Shown here: piece after piece, positions 1 to 9,300 of the stretch
Position numbering within the stretch: the stretch's first letter is position 1
Layout of the letters: every line of letters begins with the position of its first letter
Assembly (NCBI GenBank): GCA_950295325.1
Contig: OX485805.1
Location: forward strand, 36,877,501 to 36,941,500
Direction of reading: 5' to 3'
Source: Polytrichum commune
Lineage: Eukaryota; Streptophyta; Polytrichopsida; Polytrichales; Polytrichaceae
DNA length: 64,000 bases
Translations under genes and position numbers: made by a program
Notes under the pieces: model-generated
Databases searched by the model: none
What the model saw: the letters and a program-made list of their open reading frames with translations, nothing else
What the model was told of the DNA's origin: nothing

Positions 1-1600
1 TAAGGTACCTCCCGGATTTGAGCATGTTGACAACGTTGGATTTGCTTACTATGTCCTCCACACCCATTGAACAAATTGGTGGTCTACCTAAGAACCTTAG
101 AGTTTTTGATATGCACAACTGTGCACAGGTCAAAGAATTACCAAATCTAAGCCAACTTGGTTGCTTACAATACTTGGACATCTCTGGTTGCAAACAACTT
201 GGAGAAATCCATGGCGTTGACCAACTCCAAAACCTCAAGGACTTCTACTGCATGTGGACAAGCATAAAGTACCTCCCGGATTTAGGCATGTTGACAACGT
301 TGAATTGGCTTGATGTGTCCTCCACACTCATTGAACAAATTGGTGGTCTACCTGAGAACCTTATAGTTTTTGGTATTCACAACTGTGCACATGTCAAGGA
401 ATTACCAAATCTAAGCCAACTCTGTTGCTTACAAAAGTTGAACTTCTCTGGTTGCGAACAAGTTAAAGAAATCCATGGCGTTGACCAACTCCAAAAACTC
501 AAGGACCTCAACTACAGTGGGACAAGCATAAAGTACCTCCCGGATTTGAGCATGTTGACATCGTTGAATTGGCTTGATGTGTCCTCCACACTCATTAAAC
601 AAATTGGTGGTCTACCTCAGAACCTTAGAGTTTTTGGTATTCACAACTGTGCACAGGTCAAGGAATTACCAAATCTAAGCCGGCTTAGTTGCTTACAAGA
701 GTTGAACTTCTCTGGTTGCGAAAAACTTAAAGAAATCCATGGCGTTGACCAACTCCAAAACCTCAAGGACCTCAACTACAGTGGGACAAGCATAAAGTAC
801 CTCCCGGATTTGAGCATGTTGACAACGTTGAATTGGCTTGATGTGTCCTTCACACCCATTGAACAAATTGGTGGTCTACCTAAGAACCTCAAAGTTTTTG
901 TTATGCATCACTGTGCACAGGTCAAGGAATTACCAAATCTAAGCCAACTCAGTTGCTTAAAAGGATTGGACATCTCTGGTTGCGAACAACTTAAAGAAAT
1001 CCATGGCGTTGACCAACTCCAAAAACTCAAGGACCTCAACTACAGTGGGACAAGCATAAAGTACCTCCCGGATTTGAGCATGTTGACAACGTTGAATTGG
1101 CTTGATGTGGTGTCCTCCACACCCATTGAACAAATTGGTGGTCTACCCCTGAACCTCAATTTTTTTGTTATGCATCACTGTGCACAGGTCAAGGAATTAC
1201 CAAATCTAAGCCAACTTAGTTGCTTACAATATTTGGACATCTCTGGTTGCAAACAACTTAAAGAAATCCATGACGTTGACCAACTCCAAAACCTCAAGGA
1301 CCTCAACTACAGTGGGACAAGCATAAAGTACCTCCCGGATTTGAGCATGTTGACAACGTTGAATTGGCTTGATGTGTCCTCCACACCCATTGAACAAATT
1401 GGTGGTCTACCTAAGAACCTCAAATTTTTTGTTATGCATCACTGTGCACAGGTCAAGGAATTACCAAATCTAAGCCAACTCAGTTGCTTAAAAGGATTGG
1501 ACATCTCTGGTTGCAAACAACTTAAAGAAATCCATGGTGTTGACCAACTCCAAAACCTTGAGGGCCTCAATTGCAATGGGACAAGCATAAAGTACCTCCC
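1..1600 (+). repeat. 264-bp LRR-coding tandem repeat
   Basis: The DNA itself is repeated with high identity at a 264-bp period (one unit is 267 bp because of a single extra codon). The repeat therefore reflects recent unequal exchange and not just protein-level LRR periodicity. Confidence 0.9.
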
Positions 1601-1603
1601 GGA

Positions 1604-1608
1604 TTTGA
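1604..1608 (+). repeat. Target-site duplication, left copy (TTTGA)
   Basis: The five bases TTTGA directly precede the 5' LTR and recur immediately after the 3' LTR at 8446-8450. This is the 5-bp duplication expected for LTR-retrotransposon integration. Confidence 0.92.
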
Positions 1609-2581
1609 TGTCGCGCACCTCTCCATGAGGAGTGGCCGAAACACCATGGGCACAAGGGGGACCCCGGAGTGACACCCGGGACTTGTGGCGCCGTTGGTGA
1701 GAGGGCCCAAGTGATCCTAGTGTGGGTGAGGGCCCCGGGCGTTGGGAACGCCTCCCACCCACGGAGAATAGGAGGCACAAGGGTAAGGCCATGAGCTATG
1801 CGTAGCTCATGGCGTGGTGATTCTAGAATGCTCAAGAACACCTCAATCGGAGGTGTGAGCTAGGAGTTATGGCCATTTGAGTGGGGCGCTGTCCCGGGAC
1901 AGCGCCCTGGTACAGCAGTGCCTGGGAGGGATTCCCGGGACTGCCAAGGTTCAAACAGGCATAACTTCCCCAAGACTTGCTCGAATTGAGCAAGTGAGGA
2001 GTCCATCGGCATCTACGTGAAGCGTAGATGAGGATGGAGTGGTTGGTTGCTGGAATCAGACATCATACAAGGAAGTTATGATGGTCTGAAGCTGCTGGGG
2101 GCTTCTAGGCCCAGCGGCTAAGGGAAAATGTCCACTTGGCCCCAACTCTTGGTAGAGAGACAAGAGGTTGGTTGACGGTGCGGTAGGGGCCCCGCGTGAA
2201 GTCCTAGAGGCTTATATGGGTGAGGTGGTGTGGCCTCACCCACCCGAGGCCGAACGGCAAGGCCTCCATGGGCTTTGGCCTATTGTGAGGCCATAGTTGC
2301 CGAGTATGCTTCGGGTTGTTGTAGTGTTGCTCCGGCAACGCGATGATCAACATAGGATTGGACTTCCATGGATGGAAGTCCACATTGCGGAAATGGGTTA
2401 CCGATTAAGGGGTGAGTCCCGAAAGCAAAGTAGGAGGGTTGGTTCCCTCCTATGAACTATTGGTCCGGGGTAAGAGGAGCTATCCATTAGCATGGCGGAA
2501 TGCGAAGGGTTAGCGACTCGTAACCTTTGCTAGAATTGAAAATTGGCAAGATTATTAAGGGACCTAGCAAGGGTTGCGACA
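1609..2581 (+). repeat. 5' LTR of element I
   Basis: 973 bp, TGTCGC...GCGACA, matching 7473-8445 almost base for base. It contains several strong hairpins, including a stem at 1976-1994 that differs from the other LTR by a compensatory pair. Confidence 0.95.
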
Positions 2582-2583
2582 CG

Positions 2584-2595
2584 TGGTATCAGAGC
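2584..2595 (+). promoter_or_regulatory. Primer binding site (Met-initiator tRNA type)
   Basis: TGGTATCAGAGC lies two bases after the 5' LTR. This is the standard plant retrotransposon primer site complementary to the 3' end of initiator methionine tRNA. Confidence 0.9.
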
Positions 2596-2998
2596 AGGGT
2601 TCCAATATTTGAGCTAGCACTTTGAGGTAGACATGACCTTGGAGGGTACTAATGTTGGATTGAAATTTCAATTCGAGATGCTTCGAAGGTTCGGATGTTG
2701 AAATGAACTTGATGCTAATGAGGCACCCGGGGCCTCTTAAGGCCTATGTGCGCTATTCAAACGCACAAATGAAGGATACACCTAAAACGGACGAGCTTTC
2801 TAAGAAATGCATCCTTTTAGGTGGGGTTTTAAAAGCGGGTGGTGGATGCCTTGTTTAAGTCCCCAAGGCTTCTTGAGGACATGGTGGGGACCATCAAGTT
2901 TGCAAGAGCATTGAAGCCGATGGTCCCAAAGAGAAGTTTGGCGGCGCATCACCACAAGTGGCTTTAGCCAAAGTAGGTCCCAAAGAAATGAGTGCAAA

Positions 2999-3350
2999 TT
3001 GTTTGGTCCATTTTACTTAGGCAAAACATGTTGGTGCCGCGGACGGAATGTTGAAAGGTGGCTTTATGCTTCCAAAGCAAATCATACTTGTGCCGCAGAC
3101 GGAATGTTGGGAGGTGGGTTTGTCCTACCAAGGCAATTCATGTTCGTGCCGCGGACGGAGTGTGGGAAGGTGGCTTTGTGCTACCAAGGCAAAACATGTT
3201 TGTTTTGCGGACAAATTATTAGAAATTGGTTTTGTGGCACCAAACCAATTTGTCCCGCGGACGAAATGTTTAAAGTTGGCTTTGCGGACCAAGCCAAGCC
3301 AAGTTGCCGAGGACCAAATGTTGGACGATGGCTTTGTGGCCAAGGCTAGT
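2999..3350 (+). repeat. 57-bp tandem repeat in the gag region of element I
   Basis: Units centred on GCGGACGGAATGTT recur at about 3038, 3095, 3152, 3208 and 3256, then decay. The 57-bp step is 19 codons, so in one frame it gives a 19-residue repeat rich in aromatic, glycine and cysteine residues. No retroviral Gag zinc knuckle is visible here; the array seems to have grown inside the former gag region. Confidence 0.75.
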
Positions 3351-3474
3351 AGCCTTAAGCCGAGGCCAAGTATTTTGTACCTTGAGGCTCCAATGAATGG
3401 GAGGCTTGTCTCATGGGTTGGCAAAGAATTAAGGCATTCTTTCATGACCCCAAAGCTCACAAGGGAGCTGGGGT

Positions 3475-4140
3475 TTGCCGATTGGTAGAGTGGTGAAGCC
3501 CACCAAGGTGCGGTTTGGAAAGGGCGAACCGCATGAGACAAAGGAGGCCGCGATGCATGTAACCTTTCAATGTGGGACATTGGAATTTTATCAAAATTTC
3601 ACACCATGTGAAATAGATGAAATGCATGTCATTGTGAAGGCCGCCTTCTTTGAAACTCACATGATAGATGTGAGGTGGAAGCCGGTGTGCTTGCGGTGCA
3701 TTATGATGTGTCATAATGGCAAAGAATTGAAGTTCAAATTGACAAGGACTCCTATGGTAGGAGGACCTAAGTTGAATTTGGTCTTAATGGACCAAATGAA
3801 AAATACAAAGCATAATGGTCGTGGTTCAATTGGAGCAACTCCAAGGAACGTATGGGGAGGCTAGGAAAGATGGGCCTCCCCCAAACAACATTGGTGTGAT
3901 GTTGGTGAGATACAAGGATGTATTCACCAATATGTTGCCCAAAAAAATTGCCGCCAAGGAATGAAAAATAACTTTGCTCAACGAAAGATTGAGTTCTTGA
4001 GGTATGTGGTGACAAAGGAAGTTGGTGGACGAACATGAAGAATGTCAAGGCAATCCAAAAGGAGAATTGGCCCTTCATTCAAAAGGGCTTAGGTCATTTG
4101 TTGGCCTAGCCAATTAGTACCACAACTTCATTCGAGAGTT
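3475..4140 (+). pseudogene. Protease and reverse-transcriptase remnants of element I
   Basis: The reading from 3600 (containing PCEIDEMHVIV and VGGPKLNLVLMDQ) resembles the end of a Ty3/gypsy protease region. It is followed near 3900 by a piece reading LVRYKDVFTNMLPKK, which normally sits just before reverse transcriptase. The next recognisable piece, near 4090-4160, reads FVGLANYHNFIREFSK after frame correction, which is the end of the RT connection segment. The whole RT palm with its YxDD motif, several hundred codons in a normal element, is absent, so a large internal deletion is inferred. Assignments come from family resemblance only. Confidence 0.6.
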
Positions 4141-4164
4141 TTCTAAGGTTGCTAGGACCTTATT

Positions 4165-5170
4165 CAACTTATTGAGGAAAATGGCTATCTCAAGAGTGGG
4201 ATGAGCCTTGTCACCAAGCCTTTGGGGGCTCAAAAACAAGTTCTCTTCGCCGCCCGTGCTTAAGTCCGCGGACTTTAACAAACCTTTTGAGGTGCATATG
4301 GGGGCGAGTAATTTTACCATTGGCGGATGTTGATCCGAGATGGATGCCCATTGCATATGGGAGCATTAAGCTTAATAGTTGTCAAACCTAGTGCGATTTG
4401 TGAAAGAAAGGGCTATCCCAAGAGTGGGATGAGCCTCGTCCCCAAATTTTTGGGGAGCTTAATACAAAGTTGTCTTTGCCACCCGTGTTCAAGTTCGCGG
4501 AGCTTGACAAACCTTTTGAGGTGCATACGGGGGGGTGAGTGACTTTGCCATTGGCGGATGGTTAACGTAAGATGGATGGCCATTGCATATGAGAGCGTTA
4601 AGCTTGATGGTTATCCGACCTTATCCGACTTGTGGAAGAATTGGCTATCCCAAGAGTGGGAGGAGCCTTGCCACCAAGTCTTTGGGGAGCTTGAGAGCAA
4701 GTTCTCTTAGACGCCCGTGCTCAAGTTCGCGGAGCTTGACAAACCTTTTTAGGTGCATACGGGGGTGAATGACTTTGCCAATGGCGGATTGTTGATTTAA
4801 GATGGATGGCCATTGCATATGGGAGCATGAAGCTCGATGGTTGTCAAAGAAGACAACCAACTCATGCCAAACAACTTCTTTGCCGTAGTGCATTACTTGA
4901 AGATGTGGCGACATTATTTGGGGTCGCACAAAGCAAAGGTCTACATGGACAATGTGTCCTAAAAATATGTTAACATATACAAGCGCAAGTGAGTGCCAAG
5001 TCATTGCGGTGGCATGATAGTTTGGCGCTTATGAAGGTGGATTTGGTCCACAAACCGGACCATGGAAATGTGGTGCCGGATGTGCTAAGTAGACGGGAAG
5101 AGTTCCAAGCAATGAGAACCATCCAAACCTTGTGGCTAATGTGTGCCGGCGAAGGAAACTTGTGATGCAA
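4165..5170 (+). pseudogene. RNase H remnant of element I with an internal triplication
   Basis: The start of the Ty3/gypsy RNase H domain, readable as PPVLKFADF, NKPFEVH and ASDFAIGG-like strings, is present three times in a row at about 4172-4400, 4408-4640 and 4645-4850, at a period near 236 bp. Each copy is diverged and has stops. After the third copy the domain continues once (AVVHYLKMWRHYL at about 4880-4920) and ends with the usual RNase H tail, readable near 5046-5100 as HKPDHGNVVPDVLSRR. The triplication is a local tandem duplication inside a dead coding region. Confidence 0.7.
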
Positions 5171-5229
5171 GATACGGGAGGGGTAAATTAACTACCCCGA
5201 GGCACAAAAACCTTTAGGTGAGCTTCGCA

Positions 5230-6200
5230 AGAGCAAGGTGCTTAAAGAGGTTAAGTTGGTGGACGGATTGTTCAAGTGCAAGCAAAGTTGGGTGTATGTG
5301 CCACAAGGCAAGTTGAGGCTATCGGTTTTGAAGGAGGAATATGATAGTCCTATTGCCGGCCATAGAGGAGAAAAAGAAAACCACCATAGAATGGTGTCAA
5401 AGAGGTACCATTGGCGGTGCATAAAGTAGGATATAACCCACTTTGTGAAGGCGTGAATAAAGTGCCAAGTGAACCGAGCCTCTTACCAAAAGCAAGGCGG
5501 TTTCTTGCAACCGTTGCCTATCCCGTCGGCGCCATGGCATAGTATGTGCATGGACTTGATCACAAGTTTGCCGGAGTCACATGGATATGATGCCATCTTG
5601 TTGATGGTTGAGCGGTTTGCCAAGTTGGCACACATGGTGCCGATTGTGGGAACCGCCACCGCGTTGGAGACCGCATAGCCTTTTCTCAAAGGATGGTTGA
5701 GGCACCACGGGTTGCCAAGAGTGATTGTGTGGGATCAAGATCCAAAGTTCACAAGTGCATTTTCAATGCATTTCTCTAAGGAAGTCGGAATGAAACTAAG
5801 GTTTAGAACGACCTTGCATTCCCAAATGGATGGGAAAGCGGAGCGTGTGAATGGAGTCTTGAAGCAATACTTGAGGAACTTAGTGGGGGCGGACCAAGGA
5901 GATTGGGCGGACTATGTGGGTCGAGCGGAGTGTAATTGCAATGTAGCCACGCACTTGGCTACCAAGGGGTGGTCTTTCGTGGTGGCTTATGGAGTGGATG
6001 CGCTCCAACCTATTAACCTAGCTCTCGAGGGGGCACATTCAACACTAGAGTTCAACCAAGATGGTGAGGACTTGGCCAAGGATGGTAAACAAGTCTTGGA
6101 GATGACCAAGTTGTTGGTGGAGAAAGCCCGAAGGTGCTACGGAGTGCAAATCAATGCCGGAAGACGCGAAGTGGAGTATGAGGTGGGCCAATAAGGTGTT
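5230..6200 (+). pseudogene. Integrase remnant of element I
   Basis: The reading at 5300-5420 (KLRLSVLKEEYDSPIAGHRG) is the zinc-binding start of a Ty3/gypsy integrase. 5510-5680 holds the first catalytic segment (WHSMCMDLITSLPES), and 5697-6194 holds the second and third (VIVWDQDPKF, then HSQMDGKAERVNGVLKQYLR, with D and E in the expected places). At least two frameshifts or stops separate these parts, including a TAG directly after 5675. Integrase would insert element cDNA into the host genome; this copy is dead. Confidence 0.85.
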
Positions 6201-6429
6201 GTTGAATGTGGACAACTTCACCTTGCCCAAAGGCCTTACTCCAAAAGTTCATGTCCAAAATTGGAGCTTCGTTTTCCATTGTGGAACAAGTGTTCAAGGA
6301 CATGTATAAGTTGGAATTAATTACCGCCCGAGATCAAAGTGCATCCGACATTTCATGTCTCATTACGAAAGTCATTTTAGGACGACACCTTGTGGCCCGA
6401 TCACAAGCAAGTGATTAGACCACGTCCCG

Positions 6430-6640
6430 ACCTTGTGGAGGTCACTTGGAACATGAGGTAGGAGGGCATCCTCAAGTGTAGGAAGCCCAAGTGAAAATGA
6501 AAGAAAATGTACAAAGGAATACTTGGTGAAATGGTGAGGATACCATGAGAAAGAAACCGCTTGGGTGGCGGCAAGAGACATGGTGAACACCAATGAATTG
6601 GTGAAGCACTTTGAAGAAACTAAGGCTAAGGATTCCAATA
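6430..6640 (+). pseudogene. Chromodomain remnant at the integrase C-terminus of element I
   Basis: After frame correction, 6511-6620 reads EYLVKW, then GYHEKETAWVAARDM, NTNELVKHFEE. This is the typical chromodomain tail of chromovirus integrases, which steers insertion to particular chromatin. One TGA follows the KW. The motif places the element in the chromovirus branch. Confidence 0.7.
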
Positions 6641-7458
6641 AAATGAAGCGTAGGCATTGATGAGGACATCAATCTCCTTTAGTGGGGGAGAGACGCTAGT
6701 AGCACACTTAGCTTCGAGGTTAATTACTCCACAACATGAACTTGTTCTTTGGCTTGAGGGAATAAAGTCCAAACTTTAGTGGTGCAAAGAGAAAAGTATG
6801 AGATGAGGTCCTAGTCTTGTACTTGTGCTTGGTTAATGGAAGAGGGGGAATAGACATGCCAAACTAGGTTGGGTAAGCCGAGTAATTGGGGGCCATGGCT
6901 TGGAGGGGCCTTGGATAAAACCAAGAAACTTCTTAGTTGTGGGTTTGTCCGGGCGGGGACAAGGTGATGGCGCGTGCTCATAAAAGTGCTACCCGCGAGC
7001 TAACGAGAGTTGGCGCATGGGAGTCATGAACCCATGTCTCGAAAGAGCAAAGTGGGAACCGAGTCGGGCGGGACTTGGCATCACCCCCGTGCGATCGAGG
7101 CGTGGCTTAACAATGGAAAGCCATCTCGGAGTTGCAACCGAGACAACTTAGTGGAAGCGTTGAGGTCTCGCCTAGATGTGTCACGTTAGGCTAGTGGAGC
7201 CTAACGGGGGAGGCCCCAAAGGAGGGGCAACCCAAGTGAGTCCCAAAGTAGGTGGGTCTAGTATAGGTTAGGTCCTTGGAGGAGTTCCAAGGTCGCTAAC
7301 GGACCACCTAGTAACGACACCTTTGGGACTATGCCAAATTAGAAGATGCATTGTGGGGGTCGCGCCCTAAGGTAAACACAATGCCGCACCATAGAGGATG
7401 GCAACTTGAGAATTGGTGTGCCGACTACGAGTATAGTCGATGAGGGCATCGACTCCGT
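6640..7458 (+). other. Non-coding 3' region of element I
   Basis: No convincing coding sequence is seen between the chromodomain remnant and the polypurine tract. The stretch is moderately GC-rich and contains CGNG-rich hairpin-prone sequence typical of a retroelement 3' untranslated region. Confidence 0.6.
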
Positions 7459-7472
7459 TTGGTGGGGGTGAG
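7459..7472 (+). promoter_or_regulatory. Polypurine tract of element I
   Basis: TTGGTGGGGGTGAG abuts the 3' LTR. The run is purine-rich, as needed to prime plus-strand DNA synthesis. Confidence 0.7.
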
Positions 7473-8445
7473 TGTCGCGCACCTCTCCATGAGGAGTGGC
7501 CGAAACACCATGGGCACAAGGGGGACCCCGGAGTGACACCCGGGACTTGTGGCGCCGTTGGTGAGAGGGCCCAAGTGATCCTAGTGTGGGTGAGGGCCCC
7601 GGGCGTTGGGAACGCCTCCCACCCACGGAGAATAGGAGGCACAAGGGTAAGGCCATGAGCTATGCGTAGCTCATGGCGTGGTGATTCTAGAATGCTCAAG
7701 AACACCTCAATCGGAGGTGTGAGCTAGGAGTTATGGCCATTTGAGTGGGGCGCTGTCCCGGGACAGCGCCCTGGTACAGCAGTGCCTGGGAGTGATTCCC
7801 GGGACTGCCAAGGTTCAAACAGGCATAACTTCCTTAGCACTTGCCCGAATGGGGCAAGTGAGGAGTCCATCGGCATCTACGTGAAGCGTAGATGAAGATG
7901 GAGTGGTTGGTTGCTGGAATCAGACATCATACAAGGAAGTTATGATGGTCTGAAGCTGCTGGGGGCTTCTAGGCCCAGCGGCTAAGGGAAAATGTCCACT
8001 TGGCCCCAACTCTTGGTAGAGAGACAAGAGGTTGGTTGACGGTGCGGTAGGGGCCCCGCGTGAAGTCCTAGAGGCTTATATGGGTGAGGTGGTGTGGCCT
8101 CACCCACCCGAGGCCGAACGGCAAGGCCTCCATGGGCTTTGGCCTATTGTGAGGCCATAGTTGCCGAGTATGCTTCGGGTTGTTGTAGTGTTGCTCCGGC
8201 AACGCGATGATCAACATAGGATTGGACTTCCATGGATGGAAGTCCACATTGCGGAAATGGGTTACCGATTAAGGGGTGAGTCCCGAAAGCAAAGTAGGAG
8301 GGTTGGTTCCCTCCTATGAACTATTGGTCCGGGGTAAGAGGAGCTATCCATTAGCATGGCGGAATGCGAAGGGTTAGCGACTCGTAACCTTTGCTAGAAT
8401 TGAAAATTGGCAAGATTATTAAGGGACCTAGCAAGGGTTGCGACA
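7473..8445 (+). repeat. 3' LTR of element I
   Basis: 973 bp, TGTCGC...GCGACA, the same length as the 5' LTR. Differences cluster in a short stretch corresponding to 1966-1991. Confidence 0.95.
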
Positions 8446-8450
8446 TTTGA
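8446..8450 (+). repeat. Target-site duplication, right copy (TTTGA)
   Basis: Matches 1604-1608. The LRR sequence continues directly from here. Confidence 0.92.
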
Positions 8451-8640
8451 GCATGTTGACAACGTTGTATTCGCTTGATCTATCCTCCACACCTATTGTA
8501 CATATTGGTGGTCTACCTGAGAACTTAGAGTTTTTGATATCCACAACTGTGCACAGGTCAAGGAATTACCAAATGTAAGCCAACTCAGTTGCTAAAAGAC
8601 TTGGACATCTTTGGCTGCAAACAACTTTATCATTTTCTCT
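8446..8640 (+). pseudogene. Continuation of the interrupted LRR gene
   Basis: The sequence picks up the 264-bp LRR unit exactly where it stopped at 1608 (TTTGAGCATGTTGACAACG). It has lost bases relative to the upstream units, for instance in the stretches corresponding to PENLRVF (near 8521) and SCLQ (near 8590), so it is frameshifted. Similarity fades after about 8635, before any complete further unit. Confidence 0.85.
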
Positions 8641-9185
8641 TCTTTACTAACTTATGTTGAATTCCTGTATTAGTGCAAGTAGTCATACGTTTTAGAGTTA
8701 TCCTCGAAGTCTCTCAAAGAGGGTCGGAACCATGGGTTTATCCTTAGTTGAATTTTTTTTTATCAAGAGCTTGTTGGTTCGTAGTGTATTGGAGCCTACT
8801 TTGAAAGTTGGTTGAAACTTTGGGATCTTTTTTTTTGAGATCTCAAACCTCAAACTTTGAGAGATTTGTAAGATTTCAAGTAGGGTATGTGGATGGGACC
8901 GGTTGTCCTAAATCCCAGATCAACCTATACAAAGCTAGGTTGGCTCATTCATCTTGGTAGGACAAGCTAAAAATCCGGTTTGTAATAGCCCAACACCACT
9001 CTTTGAGTAAAGTAATTTAAGCATCAAGAAAATTTTGATGACTATGTTAATTCTCATTAACTCAATTAACACAAAACTGCCATAATTAGTGTCAACTTCG
9101 TTTATGTCAAAAATGAATCGAAGTTTGCCCAAAATAAGGTGACAATTTTTTAACTTTTGTTTCAATATTCGTATATAGGGTGGCT
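8641..9185. other. Non-coding, AT-rich stretch
   Basis: No coding frame, splice pattern or family repeat could be supported here. Short T-runs and a few purine-rich runs are all that stand out. Confidence 0.5.
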
Positions 9186-9300
9186 TAAACCCATGGCCTT
9201 CATCCGATCCATGCAAACTTTGAGGTTAAGCTGCCTAAGACCATAATGGTGCTCGGTTGGGTGACCTTCCCAACACTTGATTTCTAGTGCACCCAATCAT
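9186..9300 (+). repeat. 5S rRNA-like segment, probably a retroelement derived from 5S RNA
   Basis: The stretch 9222-9275 follows the internal control region of plant 5S rRNA: GAGGTTAAGC (box A-like), then TGGTGCTC, then GGTTGGGTGACC (box C-like), in the right order and nearly the right spacing. CATCCGATCC at 9201 matches the region upstream. The first part of a true 5S gene is poorly matched, so this is not a functional 5S gene. Short elements with 5S-derived promoters are known in plants (5S-type SINEs and Cassandra TRIMs); which one this is cannot be decided, and no second LTR was found. Confidence 0.55.

Larger units (their letters stand above)
1..1608 (+). pseudogene. Leucine-rich repeat gene fragment, interrupted by an LTR retrotransposon
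   Basis: One open frame runs from the window edge to the retrotransposon at 1609. It encodes about six copies of an 88-residue block (264 bp; the anchor reading SIKYLPDL recurs at 261, 525, 789, 1053, 1320 and 1584, with one extra codon in the fifth interval). Each block holds about four LRRs of 20-24 residues with the plant pattern LxxLxxLxxSGC, for example LDISGCKQL and LKELPNL-like strings. In plants such LRRs form the ligand-sensing part of TIR-NB-ARC immune receptors; a TIR-NB-ARC gene lies at the other end of this window but is not shown to be connected. The 5' part is outside the window. The frame ends artificially eight codons into LTR sequence, and the same LRR sequence resumes at 8446 with frameshifts. 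It is a broken gene or an array of LRR exons. Confidence 0.85.
1609..8445 (+). mobile_element. Decayed Ty3/gypsy LTR retrotransposon of chromovirus type (element I)
   Basis: Both 973-bp LTRs begin TGTCGC and end GCGACA. A Met-initiator-type primer site follows the 5' LTR, a purine-rich tract precedes the 3' LTR, and TTTGA flanks both sides. The inside (2582-7472) holds decayed remnants in the order protease, end of reverse transcriptase, RNase H, integrase, chromodomain, which is the Ty3/gypsy chromovirus order. The catalytic core of reverse transcriptase is missing and the frames are broken many times, so the copy cannot encode its own replication. The LTRs differ at only about nine positions by eye, eight of them within 1928-1991, so integration was fairly recent. 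The coding damage probably predates it, meaning the copy was mobilised in trans. It interrupts the LRR gene. Confidence 0.92.

Noticed and set aside
1439-1841. Two 117-codon minus-strand frames over the LRR/LTR junction
   Set aside because: They cross the retrotransposon boundary and repeat in part at 7339-7705 because of LTR identity. They are not genes.
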